Shown one piece after another: positions 45,464 through 54,178 of a stretch of 64,000 bases of DNA (position 1 is its first letter; every line of letters starts with the position of its first letter). A model generated the notes under the pieces. The model had not been told where the DNA came from. It did not search any database and worked only from the letters and a program-made list of their open reading frames with translations. The position numbers and the translations under genes are program-made. Source of the stretch: Streptomyces sp. SAJ15 (GTDB taxonomy: Bacteria > Actinomycetota > Actinomycetes > Streptomycetales > Streptomycetaceae); the NCBI RefSeq assembly GCF_007595705.1, contig NZ_NISY01000001.1:620001-684000 (forward strand), in the 5' to 3' direction.

Positions 45464-45565
45464 CACAGCCTGGCCCGCCACCTCCACCGCGAGTTCTGCC
45501 CCGGCAGCCGGTCCGTACGCGAATACGCGACGCCCCGGCCGCCGGGGCAGCGGTATGTCGAGGCC

Positions 45566-45880
45566 CCGCCACAGGGGCGCGGGGACTGCGCGCCCAGCCA
45601 CCGACGGCCTGCGGCCGGCACCGCGCGGTTGGTGCGACTGGTATGGCCGGTGTCCAACGCGGCGGTCGGGGTGGCGGTCGGGATGGCGCCCCGCAGGGGC
45701 GCGGGGAACTGCGCGCCCAGCCACCGACGGCCCGCGGCCGGCAGCGTGCGGTTGGTGCGACTGGTATGGCCGGTGTCCAACGCGGCGGTCGGGATGGCGC
45801 CCCGCAGGGGCGCGGGGAACTGCGCGCCCAGCCACCGACGGCCTGCGGCCGACACCGCGCGGTCAGCGCGACCGGCGTAG
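45566..45880. repeat. Three tandem copies of a Streptomyces-type intergenic repeat
   Basis: Copies anchored on AGGGGCGCGGGG start at 45573, 45695 and 45806. Each runs through CTGCGCGCCCAGCCACCGAC and, in the first two, a TGGTATGGCCGGTGTCCAAC block. The distances are 122 and 111 bases; the extra 11 bases come from a duplicated GGTGGCGGTCG. The AGGGGCGCGGGGAACTGCGC core is common between genes in Streptomyces genomes. Confidence 0.85.
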
Positions 45881-45950
45881 TCGCCATCCCGCAGTCAGCG
45901 CGACCCGCAGCCAGCAACCCGCATTCGGCACGACCCGCAGCCGCCAGCCC

Positions 45951-46052
45951 GCACTAGCCTTCAGCCCGCACTAGCCGCCAGCCCGCACTCGGCGGCACCC
46001 CGCACTCGGCGGCACCCCGCACTCGGCGGCACCCCGCACTCGGCGGCACCCC
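45951..46052. repeat. Six tandem 17-bp repeats
   Basis: Units begin at 45951, 45968, 45985, 46002, 46019 and 46036. The last four are identical (GCACTCGGCGGCACCCC) and the first two diverged (GCACTAGCC...). No spacers. Confidence 0.9.
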
Positions 46053-46083
46053 GCATGCGGCCCGACCAGCCCAGCCGGCAGGC

Positions 46084-46749
46084 TCAACCGCGCTTCACCG
46101 CGCACAGCAGGCCGTCGCCCACCGGCAGCAGCGAGGACTGGAGGACCGTGGACTCCCGTACGGTGCGTAGCAGCTCGCGCACCCGCAGTACCTCGGCCGG
46201 CTGCACCGCGGAGTCCACCGTGCGCCCGTCCGCGAAGACACCTTCGAAGCAGACGAGTCCGCCCGGCCGCAGCAAGCGCAACGATTCGGCGAGGTAGTCC
46301 AGGCTCTCCAGCGGGTCGCCGTCGCAGAAGACGAGGTCGTAGCCCCCGTCGGCGAGGCGCGGCAGCACCTCCAGGGCCCGGCCGGGGATGAAGCGGGCGC
46401 GGTTGCCGGCGAAGCCGGCCGCGCGGAACGCCTGGCGGGCGAACTGCTGCCGCTCCGGCTCGCTGTCCACCGTCGTCAGCACGCCGTCCGGCCGCATCCC
46501 GTGCAGCAGGTGGATGCCGGAGACCCCGGTCCCGGTGCCGATTTCGGCGACGGCCTTGGCGTCGGCGGCCGCGGCGAGCAGCCGCAGCGCAGCGCCGGTG
46601 CCGGACGACACCGAGCGCAGCCCGGCCTCGCGGGCCCGGTCACGGGCCCAGCGCAGGGCTGCGTCCTCGGCGACGAACGCATCGGCGAACGCCCAGCTCG
46701 TCTGCCGGTTGCCGGTAATGGCCCTCTCCTGTCCCCGTAGTTGACGCAC
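46084..46749 (-). CDS. SAM-dependent O-methyltransferase
   Basis: A 221-residue class I methyltransferase of the catechol-O-MT-like family 3. Motif I is AEIGTGTGVSGIHLL, motif II FCDGDPLESL, and the C-terminal core LLPVGDGLLCAVKR. The GTG at 46749 is chosen because homologues begin here and a -10 TACAGT lies five bases upstream, suggesting a leaderless message. It is divergent from sigE, as in M. tuberculosis (Rv1220c-sigE). Confidence 0.88.
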   Translation of the reverse strand: MRQLRGQERAITGNRQTSWAFADAFVAEDAALRWARDRAREAGLRSVSSGTGAALRLLAAAADAKAVAEIGTGTGVSGIHLLHGMRPDGVLTTVDSEPERQQFARQAFRAAGFAGNRARFIPGRALEVLPRLADGGYDLVFCDGDPLESLDYLAESLRLLRPGGLVCFEGVFADGRTVDSAVQPAEVLRVRELLRTVRESTVLQSSLLPVGDGLLCAVKRG

Positions 46750-46773
46750 CCGTGACTGTATCCGCTGAACGCG

Positions 46774-46799
46774 GGAACCCGCAGATGGGACCGGGCGTT
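46774..46799 (+). promoter_or_regulatory. ECF-type promoter of sigE
   Basis: GGAAC (46774-46778), 17-base spacer, CGTT (46796-46799) fits the classic ECF sigma promoter, suggesting sigE autoregulation. The transcript would start near 46806, with about 120 nt of leader. Confidence 0.65.
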
Positions 46800-46926
46800 G
46801 TACCGGGGGTGGGAGCGGTGCGGAAAGGCGCCGTGCGGCGCGGCCGCGCGGCGGGTCGTTCCCCGTGGAGACCAAGACCAAATGCAGGTCAAAAATGCTT
46901 ATCCGGAGCTAACGGGCGAGGTGGAT

Positions 46927-47709
46927 ATGGTAGGGGCTCTACTGGACACCACCAGAGCCGACAGGGGAGGTGCGGCTGCGGCCGGTGACCGGAGAGTGCT
47001 GTGGCGCTTTCGCGGGTCGGCGGTCGAGCCGAAATCCGTGACCGACAACGCTGACCGTTCCCGTTCCGCCGACTCCGCCACCACCGCGACCTTCGCCAGC
47101 GATGCGGACGCCCCGGCGTGGACCCCTCCCACGTGGGAGGAGATCGTCAGCATGCACAGTGCACGGGTCTACCGCCTCGCCTACCGCCTGACCGGCAACC
47201 AGCACGACGCCGAGGACCTCACCCAGGAGGTCTTCGTCCGCGTCTTCCGCTCGCTGTCGACCTACACGCCCGGCACCTTCGAGGGCTGGCTGCACCGCAT
47301 CACCACCAACCTCTTCCTGGACATGGTCCGTCGCCGTCAGCGCATCCGCTTCGACGCGCTCGGCGAGGACGCGGCCGAGCGGCTCCCCAGCCGCGAGCCC
47401 TCTCCCCAGCAGCACTTCAACGACACCCACTTCGACGCCGACATCCAGCAGGCGCTGGACACCCTGGCTCCGGAGTTCCGGGCGGCCGTCGTGCTGTGCG
47501 ACATCGAAGGTCTGTCGTACGAGGAGATCGCCGCCACGCTCGGCGTGAAGCTCGGCACCGTGCGCAGCCGGATCCACCGCGGCCGCTCGCACCTGCGCAA
47601 GGCGCTGAAGCACCGCTCTCCCGTGGCCCGCGCCGAGCAGCGCGCGGCCGTGGCCGTCGCGCCCGGGGCCGGTGGCTTCGGGCTCAGCGGGGAGGTCGGA
47701 ATCGCGTGA
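46927..47709 (+). CDS. sigE: ECF RNA polymerase sigma factor, SigE type
   Basis: A 260-residue ECF sigma factor. An N-terminal extension of about 75 residues precedes region 2 ([26 protein letters not shown]) and region 4 ([25 protein letters not shown]). It corresponds to M. tuberculosis SigE, which responds to envelope stress; a different protein is called SigE in S. coelicolor. The ATG at 46927 is favoured by homologue length; an in-frame ATG at 46882 is possible. It overlaps the anti-sigma gene by four bases and has an ECF promoter upstream. Confidence 0.9.
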   Translation: MVGALLDTTRADRGGAAAAGDRRVLWRFRGSAVEPKSVTDNADRSRSADSATTATFASDADAPAWTPPTWEEIVSMHSARVYRLAYRLTGNQHDAEDLTQEVFVRVFRSLSTYTPGTFEGWLHRITTNLFLDMVRRRQRIRFDALGEDAAERLPSREPSPQQHFNDTHFDADIQQALDTLAPEFRAAVVLCDIEGLSYEEIAATLGVKLGTVRSRIHRGRSHLRKALKHRSPVARAEQRAAVAVAPGAGGFGLSGEVGIA

Positions 47710-48551
47710 CCCGATCAGGCGGTCAGTCCCCCGCCGAGCAGCATCTCGGCGACCGCCTTGCGGCTCTGGTCGACGGCGAGTTGGGGCATGATGCGCGCGA
47801 GCGGGTGCTCGCGCATCTTGCGACGTGTTGCCGGTGCAAGGCGGAGGCCGATGCACAGCGGCAGTTGAAGAGCGTCTTCGCGCGGTCGGCGCCACCGCCG
47901 CCATCGGAAGGGCTGCTGGCCCGGCTGCAGGCGCTGCCTGCCGGCGGGCTCGCCGACGGCCGAGGGCCGGGCGAGGGCGGAGCGGACGGGCCGGGCGGGT
48001 CGGACGGCCCGTTCGGCGGTTCCGGGGGTTTCGGCATGCGGGAGGAGCCCTTCGCCTATCTGCCGGCCGCCGCGCCCACCGCGCGGCAGGGCGGCTTCCG
48101 CATCCATGAGGTCGGGCGCTCGTCCGCGCGTGGCCGCCGGTTCGCCTTCGCGGCGGCGGGCGCGGTCTCGCTGGCCGCGTTCGCGCTGAGCAGCGCGCTG
48201 CCGGTGGAGGGCCCGGCGCCCTCCCGCGGCCGTGCGGGGGGCTCGGACCGCTCGGTGTCCCCGGCCGACGTGGCCGCGCCGGCCGCCGACGCCCGGCAGC
48301 GGGGCTCCCGTCCCGGGGTGCTCACCAACACCGCCGGTGGGGTCGTCTCGCCCGCCCACCCGCCGTACAACGTCTCCCGGCTGCCGGCCAGCGGTGCCCT
48401 GCCGCCGGTGGTTCAGCCGGTGCTGTCGGCCAGCCAGCAGCTGCGTCCCGGCGGCAGTGCCGAGCCCGCCGCACCGCGCCAGCAGGCCGGCCCGTCCGCG
48501 GCCACCCCGCGGGCCTCGGAGGCCGTCCGGGCCACCGCGGGCTCCGAGTAG
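47706..48551 (+). CDS. rseA: Anti-sigma factor RseA-like (zinc-binding ZAS domain)
   Basis: A 281-residue protein with an N-terminal anti-sigma domain carrying the H-x3-C-x2-C zinc motif (HLATCCRC, about residues 37-44). A long Gly/Pro-rich stretch, one membrane helix (about residues 141-161) and an exported Ser/Pro/Ala-rich C-terminus follow. GTG start coupled to sigE by a GTGA overlap. It should hold SigE at the membrane until envelope damage. It is longer than the mycobacterial RseA, mostly by low-complexity sequence. Confidence 0.88.
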   Translation: MTRSGGQSPAEQHLGDRLAALVDGELGHDARERVLAHLATCCRCKAEADAQRQLKSVFARSAPPPPSEGLLARLQALPAGGLADGRGPGEGGADGPGGSDGPFGGSGGFGMREEPFAYLPAAAPTARQGGFRIHEVGRSSARGRRFAFAAAGAVSLAAFALSSALPVEGPAPSRGRAGGSDRSVSPADVAAPAADARQRGSRPGVLTNTAGGVVSPAHPPYNVSRLPASGALPPVVQPVLSASQQLRPGGSAEPAAPRQQAGPSAATPRASEAVRATAGSE

Positions 48552-48711
48552 CGCTCGGTCCCCGTCCGCCGGCGCGGTCGGGGACACTGCGCAAGCCCCG
48601 CGAGACCTGGTTGAATCGCTTCGGGGCAGCGCCATCGACCCGTAGCGGGGACGCAAGGCATGTCCCGAGCTGTGCAGTCCGCGCCGCGTCGCGGAAGACT
48701 CTGGGGAGATC

Positions 48712-50817
48712 ATGGACGAGGGGAAGGCCCCCGGGCCCAAGCCGAAGTGGTGGAGCCGCCCGAGCGCCGGTCGGCCCGCCGCGCCGTCATCGGACCACGC
48801 ACCGCGGTCGGCCCCCGGAGGCCCGTCGCACCCGCCCACCGCCCCCGAGGCCCAGGACGCCGACGTACGGCCCGTGACCGGGGCCTTCGAGGACGCGCCG
48901 GCCGGCGACACGCTCCCGTCGACCGTCGCACCCGAGAGCGACGTCTCCGGGGCGCGCCCCGTCGAGCGGACGACGGACGCCGTGGAGGCCGCGGAGGCCG
49001 AGCCGGAGGACGCCGAGCCGGAGGACGCCGTGCCGGACGCCGCCGCGGCCGGGACGACCGTCTCCATGGACGCCGTGCCGACCGAATCCCTGCCGGCCGT
49101 CTCCTCGGCGACCGACGCGGTGGCGACCGACTCCGTGGCGACCGCGCCTGCGTCGACCGCGCCTGCGTCGACCGAGCCCGTGCGGGCCGAGGCGGAGGCC
49201 GCCGCGCTTGAGGCCCCGGCCGCCGACGCCGTCCCCTCCACCCCGGCGGAGCCGCGGGCCCAGCGGCCCAAGCCGCTGCACGCCCCGGATCCCTACGGGA
49301 CCCCGCCGTACGGGGACCCGGGGCCGTGGGCGCCCGCGCCGCCCGTGCAGCGGCCGAGTGTGACGCCGGCGCACGGCACCCGGCTCCCGCCGGCGGCCCA
49401 CCAGGCGCCCGCGCCCGCCCCGCACCCGGGGATGACGCCGGCGCACGGCACCCAGCTGCCGCCGCCCGCCCCGGTGCTGCACCAGCCGCAGCCGGCCCCG
49501 CACGCGGGCATGACGCCGGCGCACGGCACCCAGCTTCCGCAGCCGGCCCCGGCCCCGGCCCCGCTCCCCGCTCCGGCTCCGCTCCCGGCCCCGGCGGTCG
49601 TCGACCCGGTGGCGCCGACGGCGGCGCAGTCGCGCTGGATGAGCTACGACCCGTGGAGCGCGCCGCGGATGGCGGTGCCGGCCGGACCGGCCGAGGGGGC
49701 CGGCCGGCCCCGCCGCCGTGGCCTGCTCGTCACCGGGGCGCTGCTGATCGCCCTGGTCGCGGGCGGCGTCGGCGGTGGCATCGGCGCCTACATGGAGCGC
49801 AACGGCGGCATCAGCGGCGATGGTGTGGAGCTGTCCCAGCCGCCGGCCGAGGAGGGCGCGCGCGACCCGGAGAGCGTGGCCGGGATCGCCGCAAGAGCGC
49901 TGCCGGGCGTGGTCACCATCCACGTGGGCGGCGGCTCCGAGGAGGCCACCGGCACCGGCTTCGTCCTCGACGCCAAGGGCCACATCCTCACCAACAACCA
50001 CGTGGTCGAGGGGGCCCGCTCGAACGGCGACATATCGGTCACGTTCAACGGGGGCGAGGTCGCCCGCGCGAGCATCGTCGGCGGGGACGGCGGCTACGAC
50101 CTTGCGGTGATCAAGGTCGACGGCGTCTCCGGGCTGCGGCCGCTGCCGCTGGGCAACTCGGACTCGGTGCGGGTCGGCGACCCGGTCGTCGCCATCGGCG
50201 CTCCGTACAACCTGGCGGGCACCGTCACCGCGGGCATCATCAGCGCGCGGGAGCGGCCGATCACCGCCGGCGGCGAGAAGGCGGACGGCAGCGACGTCAG
50301 CTACGTCGACGCGCTGCAGACCGACGCCCCGATCAATCCGGGCAACTCCGGTGGGCCGCTGATGGACTCCAAGGCGCGCGTGATCGGCATCAACAGCGCC
50401 ATCCGCGCGGCCGACGACGGCGCCGGGCTGGGCGGCGGCCAGGGCGGCTCCATCGGACTGGGCTTCGCGATCCCCATCAACCAGGGCAAGCGGGTCGCGG
50501 AGGAGCTGATCAACACCGGCCGGGCCACCCATCCCGTGATCGGTGTCACGCTCGACACCGGCTATGCCGGCGACGGCGCGCGGGTCGAGACCAAGACCGA
50601 CGGCGGCGAGCCCGTGAAGCCGGGCGGACCCGCGGACCGGGCCGGGGTGCGACCGGGCGATGTGATCACCAAGGTGGACGGGGTGCGGGTGCACAGCGGG
50701 CGGGAGCTGATCGTCAAGATCCGGGGCCACCGGCCCGGTGACCGGCTGGAGCTGACGCTGGAGCGGGACGGCCGGGAACGGACGGTCTCCCTCATCCTCG
50801 GTACGGCCGGCGGCTGA
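48712..50817 (+). CDS. htrA: HtrA-like trypsin/PDZ serine protease
   Basis: A 701-residue membrane-anchored protease. The first 325 residues are Ala/Pro/Glu-rich and cytoplasmic, including three MTPAHGTQLP-type repeats. One membrane helix (about 343-365) precedes the exported S1C protease domain with His430, Asp463 and Ser546 (NPGNSGGP). A single C-terminal PDZ domain follows (about 600-690). Expected to cut misfolded envelope proteins. GGGGAG before the ATG. It sits in the sigE-rseA-htrA-tatB order of mycobacteria, where HtrA and RseA act on the same sigma pathway. Confidence 0.93.
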   Translation: MDEGKAPGPKPKWWSRPSAGRPAAPSSDHAPRSAPGGPSHPPTAPEAQDADVRPVTGAFEDAPAGDTLPSTVAPESDVSGARPVERTTDAVEAAEAEPEDAEPEDAVPDAAAAGTTVSMDAVPTESLPAVSSATDAVATDSVATAPASTAPASTEPVRAEAEAAALEAPAADAVPSTPAEPRAQRPKPLHAPDPYGTPPYGDPGPWAPAPPVQRPSVTPAHGTRLPPAAHQAPAPAPHPGMTPAHGTQLPPPAPVLHQPQPAPHAGMTPAHGTQLPQPAPAPAPLPAPAPLPAPAVVDPVAPTAAQSRWMSYDPWSAPRMAVPAGPAEGAGRPRRRGLLVTGALLIALVAGGVGGGIGAYMERNGGISGDGVELSQPPAEEGARDPESVAGIAARALPGVVTIHVGGGSEEATGTGFVLDAKGHILTNNHVVEGARSNGDISVTFNGGEVARASIVGGDGGYDLAVIKVDGVSGLRPLPLGNSDSVRVGDPVVAIGAPYNLAGTVTAGIISARERPITAGGEKADGSDVSYVDALQTDAPINPGNSGGPLMDSKARVIGINSAIRAADDGAGLGGGQGGSIGLGFAIPINQGKRVAEELINTGRATHPVIGVTLDTGYAGDGARVETKTDGGEPVKPGGPADRAGVRPGDVITKVDGVRVHSGRELIVKIRGHRPGDRLELTLERDGRERTVSLILGTAGG

Positions 50818-50986
50818 GCCGCCCGTCGCCCGCGCGGGCCCCCGGCGGTGCGGACCGTTTGCGGCCCGCCGGACCGGGCTCCGGACACCCGGTGTTGGCC
50901 CGGGCGTCTCCCGGGAGGCACACAGAGACAGGTACCGTGTTCATTGGCCTGGATCCGCGGCCACAGACGTATCAAGGAGCTGCAAG

Positions 50987-51448
50987 GTGTTCTTCGACAT
51001 AGGACCCCTAGAGCTGATCGCGCTCATCATCCTTGCGGTGCTCGTCTTCGGCCCGGACAAGCTTCCGAAGGTGATCCAGGACGTCGCCGGGTTCATCCGC
51101 AAGGTGCGGGAGTTCTCCGACAACGCCAAGCAGGACATCCGCTCGGAGCTCGGGCCCGAGTTCAAGGACTTCGAGTTCGAGGACCTGAACCCCAAGACGT
51201 TCGCGCGCAAGCACCTCCTCGACAAGGACGAGCTCGGCCTGAAGGAGATCCGCAACGGCTTCGACCTCCGCAAGGAGATGGCCGAGGTCGCCGACGCGGT
51301 GAACGGTCGGGAGAGCGACCGGGCGAGTGGCCCGGCCCTCCCCGCGCCCGCCTCGGGAGCGAGCTCCTCCAACGGCTCCGACCTGCTGCGCAAGCGGGAC
51401 TCCGGCGGCGCGGTCGAGCGGCCGCCGTTCGACTCGGACGCCACCTGA
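50987..51448 (+). CDS. tatB: Twin-arginine translocase subunit TatB
   Basis: A 153-residue protein: a short N-terminal membrane helix (FFDIGPLELIALIILAVLVF) with the conserved FGP hinge, an amphipathic helix (LPKVIQDVAGFIRKVREF) and a charged C-terminal tail. It forms the substrate-receptor complex with TatC, whose gene is not in this window. GTG at 50987 with AAGGAG upstream. Confidence 0.94.
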   Translation: MFFDIGPLELIALIILAVLVFGPDKLPKVIQDVAGFIRKVREFSDNAKQDIRSELGPEFKDFEFEDLNPKTFARKHLLDKDELGLKEIRNGFDLRKEMAEVADAVNGRESDRASGPALPAPASGASSSNGSDLLRKRDSGGAVERPPFDSDAT

Positions 51449-51567
51449 GCCCCTGGCCTGCCGGGCGTGGTTGACCCGTATGGCTATCCTCCCTTTGTCC
51501 GGGGTGAGAGGTCGCCCGAGGGGGGCGGGCCGCCCACGAGGCAGGGCAGCAAGGAGGCTCCGCGCAG

Positions 51568-52269
51568 ATGGAGACGACGGGTCGGTCAGGGGTACAAGAG
51601 GTGGCGACCGGTGCACCGGGCGCGGCGGCCACGCAGGTCGCCCAGGCCGCCCAGGGAATGCCCGCTGACGCTCGGCGCACGATCGACGGCTATCTGATGG
51701 CCGCGTTCCCCTGGTACGGGCTCGACGAGGCGTTCACGGGGCCGCGCCGGCTGATGCAGGTCGGCGCCAGCGCCGACGGCACCGTGGAGCACGGCTCGAC
51801 CGGCCATGGCGACGAGCCGTCGCTGCGGGCCGAGACGGACGCCGAGGCACGCGACCGCCAGCGCTTCGTGGTGGTGGTGACCGTCGCCAGCCGCCCGCTG
51901 CGGCGCAGCGCCGACGGCACCGGCGTGCTGGAGGCCACCTCGGTCTCCTCCGCGGCCTGGCTGGCCGGCTCGGGGCTGCTGTCGTGCACCTGGCCGTCGC
52001 GGATGGAGCGGGCGCTGCGCCAGGACTGGCTGGAGCAGCAGACCGCGATCGCCTGGGAGCTCGCCGACGACCTGGGCGGCGAGGGCTGGTCGCAGTTGTC
52101 GCTGCCGGTGGACGGCGAGCCGGCCACGTTCCACTACCGCGAGTCGGAGTACGGCTGGGTGCTGGCCGGCTCCGCGCGCGAGGGCGTGCACCTGGGGGCG
52201 TACGGGCGTGGCATGAGCGCCTACGGTCTCGGCTTCTCGGTGGTCAAGGACATCGCCAGCTACACCTGA
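51568..52269 (+). CDS. Conserved hypothetical protein
   Basis: A 233-residue soluble protein with no recognised motif. The first 40 residues are Ala/Gln-rich; about 75-120 is acidic and charged, and the C-terminal half has the alternating hydrophobic pattern of a beta-rich fold (FHYRESEYGWVLAG). AAGGAGG precedes the ATG. It lies between tatB and mrp and is bounded by two terminators. Confidence 0.75.
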   Translation: METTGRSGVQEVATGAPGAAATQVAQAAQGMPADARRTIDGYLMAAFPWYGLDEAFTGPRRLMQVGASADGTVEHGSTGHGDEPSLRAETDAEARDRQRFVVVVTVASRPLRRSADGTGVLEATSVSSAAWLAGSGLLSCTWPSRMERALRQDWLEQQTAIAWELADDLGGEGWSQLSLPVDGEPATFHYRESEYGWVLAGSAREGVHLGAYGRGMSAYGLGFSVVKDIASYT

Positions 52270-52296
52270 AGCGGCGCCGCGGACGGCGGCTCTCCG

Positions 52297-52341
52297 CACG
52301 GGTAAGGGGCGGCCTCCCAGGGAGGCCGCCCCTTACCCGTG
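52297..52341. terminator. Very strong bidirectional terminator
   Basis: A perfect 21-bp stem with a three-base CAG loop: arms 52297-52317 and 52321-52341. It lies between convergent genes. Confidence 0.9.
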
Positions 52342-52349
52342 GGCGGGGG

Positions 52350-52384
52350 CCCGTGTCGCGGCGGGTGACCCGCCGCGACACGGG
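52350..52384. terminator. Second strong terminator before mrp
   Basis: A perfect 16-bp stem, CCCGTGTCGCGGCGGG (52350-52365) with CCCGCCGCGACACGGG (52369-52384), and a TGA loop, only eight bases after the previous hairpin. It likely serves mrp from the other strand. Confidence 0.85.
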
Positions 52385-52396
52385 ACCGCGCGTCGA

Positions 52397-53554
52397 TCAG
52401 AACTTGTTGCGCGGGGTGATGCCCAGCGACAGCCCGGCCAGCCCGCGCTGGCGGCCGCCGAGCTTGCCGGCGATGGCGCGCAGCGCGCTACCGGCCGGGG
52501 AGTCCGGGTCGCTGAGGACGACGGGCTTGCCCTCGTCGCCGCCCTCGCGCAGCCGCACGTCGATCGGGATCGAGCCGAGCACCGGGACGTTGGTGCCGGT
52601 GGTCCGGGACAGCCCGTCGGCGACCAGCTGACCGCCGCCGGTGCCGAACACGTCGACCATCTCGTCGCAGTGCGGGCACGGCAGCCCGGACATGTTCTCG
52701 ACGACGCCGACGATCTTCTGGTGCGTCTGGACGGCGATGGAGCCCGCCCGCTCCGCGACCTCGGCGGCGGCCTGCTGCGGGGTCGTCACCACCAGGATCT
52801 CGGCGTTCGGCACCAACTGCGCCACCGAGATGGCGATGTCGCCGGTGCCCGGCGGCAGGTCCAGCAGCAGCACGTCCAGGTCGCCCCAGTAGACGTCCGC
52901 CAGGAACTGCTGCAGCGCGCGGTGCAGCATGGGGCCGCGCCACACCACCGGCGCGTTGCCCGGGGTGAACATGCCGATGGAGATGACCTTCACGCCGTTC
53001 GCCGACGGCGGCATGATCATGTTCTCGACCTGGGTCGGGCGGCCGTCCGCGCCCAGCATCCGGGGCACCGAGTGGCCGTAGATGTCGGCGTCCACGACGC
53101 CGACCTTCAGCCCGTCGGCGGCCATCGCGGCCGCCAGGTTGACGGTCACCGACGACTTGCCGACGCCGCCCTTGCCGGACGCCACCGCGTACACCCGGGT
53201 CAGCGAGCCGGGCTTGGCGAACGGCACCTCGCGCTCGGCCTGTCCGCCGCGCAGCGAGGTCGCCAGCTCGCGCCGCTGCTCGTCGCTCATCACGTCGAGC
53301 TCGACGGTGACGCCGGTCACGCCGGCGACCCGGGACACCGCCTCCGTCACGTTCTTGGTGATCGTGTCCCGCAGCGGGCAGCCGGAGACGGTCAGATAGA
53401 CGGCCACCGCGACCGTCCCATCAGCCGCGATCGCGATCGACTTGACCATGCCGAGATCGGTGATCGGCTTGTGGATCTCCGGGTCGTTGACCGTCGCGAG
53501 TGCGGCGCGCACCGCCTCTTCGGACGGAGCGGATGGGGGAGTGTCGGTAGCCAT
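52397..53554 (-). CDS. mrp: Mrp/ApbC-type iron-sulfur carrier ATPase
   Basis: A 385-residue protein: an N-terminal MIP18/DUF59 domain (about 10-90) and a P-loop ATPase domain with a deviant Walker A GKGGVGKSS. The CPHC motif provides the bridging [4Fe-4S] cluster site of a dimer. Likely role: scaffold or carrier for Fe-S clusters. A -10 TACCAT six bases before the ATG, with no ribosome binding site, suggests a leaderless message. It lies convergent to the 51568 gene. Confidence 0.94.
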   Translation of the reverse strand: MATDTPPSAPSEEAVRAALATVNDPEIHKPITDLGMVKSIAIAADGTVAVAVYLTVSGCPLRDTITKNVTEAVSRVAGVTGVTVELDVMSDEQRRELATSLRGGQAEREVPFAKPGSLTRVYAVASGKGGVGKSSVTVNLAAAMAADGLKVGVVDADIYGHSVPRMLGADGRPTQVENMIMPPSANGVKVISIGMFTPGNAPVVWRGPMLHRALQQFLADVYWGDLDVLLLDLPPGTGDIAISVAQLVPNAEILVVTTPQQAAAEVAERAGSIAVQTHQKIVGVVENMSGLPCPHCDEMVDVFGTGGGQLVADGLSRTTGTNVPVLGSIPIDVRLREGGDEGKPVVLSDPDSPAGSALRAIAGKLGGRQRGLAGLSLGITPRNKF

Positions 53555-53560
53555 GCCGAA

Positions 53561-53566
53561 ATGGTA
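53561..53566 (-). promoter_or_regulatory. -10 element for leaderless mrp transcript
   Basis: On the minus strand, TACCAT is followed by six bases and the ATG at 53554. Confidence 0.45.
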
Positions 53567-53596
53567 CGGCGCGGTAGCCGGCCTCGGGAAAGGTCG

Positions 53597-54157
53597 TCAG
53601 CGGTCGCGTTCCTCACTCCCGGAGGGGTCGTCCACCGGGAATACGCGGCCGCCCGGCGGCGCGTCCCCCAGCGGCGCGCGCCGCTCCTCCACGTCCCGCA
53701 GCTCCTTGATCAGCTCTTGGAACTCGGAGCGGATCCAGTCCCGGGTCGCGACCTCGCCCAGCCCCATCCGCAGCGCCGCGACCTCGCGGGTCAGATACTC
53801 CGTGTCCGCGATCGACCGCTCGTCCCGGGCCCGGTCCTGCTCGACCACCACCCGGTCGCGGTCCGTCTGCCGGTACTGGGCCAGCAGGATCAGCGGGGCC
53901 GCGTACGACGCCTGGAGCGACAGCATCAGCGTCAGGAAGATGAACGGGAACGGGTCGAAGCGCAGATGGCCGGGTGCGGTGGTGTTCCACACCACCCAGA
54001 CGAAGACGAAGACCGTCATCCAGGCGATGAACCGCCCGGTGCCCAGGAACCGCGCGATGTGCTCGGACGCCTTGCCGAACGCCTCCGGGTCCCACCGCGG
54101 AAACCAGCCACGACGGCGGCCTCTGGGCTGGTCCAGACGGCTGCGCTCACCGCTCAT
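53597..54157 (-). CDS. DUF1003 membrane protein
   Basis: A 186-residue protein with two membrane segments (IAWMTVFVFVWVVWN and IFLTLMLSLQASYAAPLILL), followed by the conserved SxQxxY region and a coiled-coil C-terminus. Function of DUF1003 proteins is unknown. It probably forms one unit with the upstream MgtE-N/CBS gene, 21 bases away. Confidence 0.88.
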   Translation of the reverse strand: MSGERSRLDQPRGRRRGWFPRWDPEAFGKASEHIARFLGTGRFIAWMTVFVFVWVVWNTTAPGHLRFDPFPFIFLTLMLSLQASYAAPLILLAQYRQTDRDRVVVEQDRARDERSIADTEYLTREVAALRMGLGEVATRDWIRSEFQELIKELRDVEERRAPLGDAPPGGRVFPVDDPSGSEERDR

Positions 54158-54178
54158 CGGCGGCCTCCGCGGTCGCGC

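Larger units (their letters stand above)
45464..46083. other. Repeat-filled intergenic region
   Basis: No gene is supported. It contains three copies of a long GC-rich repeat and six 17-bp units, listed separately. Open frames through it read repeated peptide only because the DNA is repeated. Confidence 0.7.

Noticed and set aside
45190..45855. Minus-strand frame with repeated peptide AGRRWLGAQFPAPLRGA
   Set aside because: The peptide repeat merely reflects the DNA repeats at 45566-45880; no start signal or family support.
45951..46052. Possible CRISPR array
   Set aside because: Units are directly adjacent 17-mers with no spacers and there are no cas genes.
48787..50730. Long antisense frame opposite htrA
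   Set aside because: Sense strand carries a full protease triad and PDZ domain; the antisense reads low-complexity Arg/Gly/Asp.
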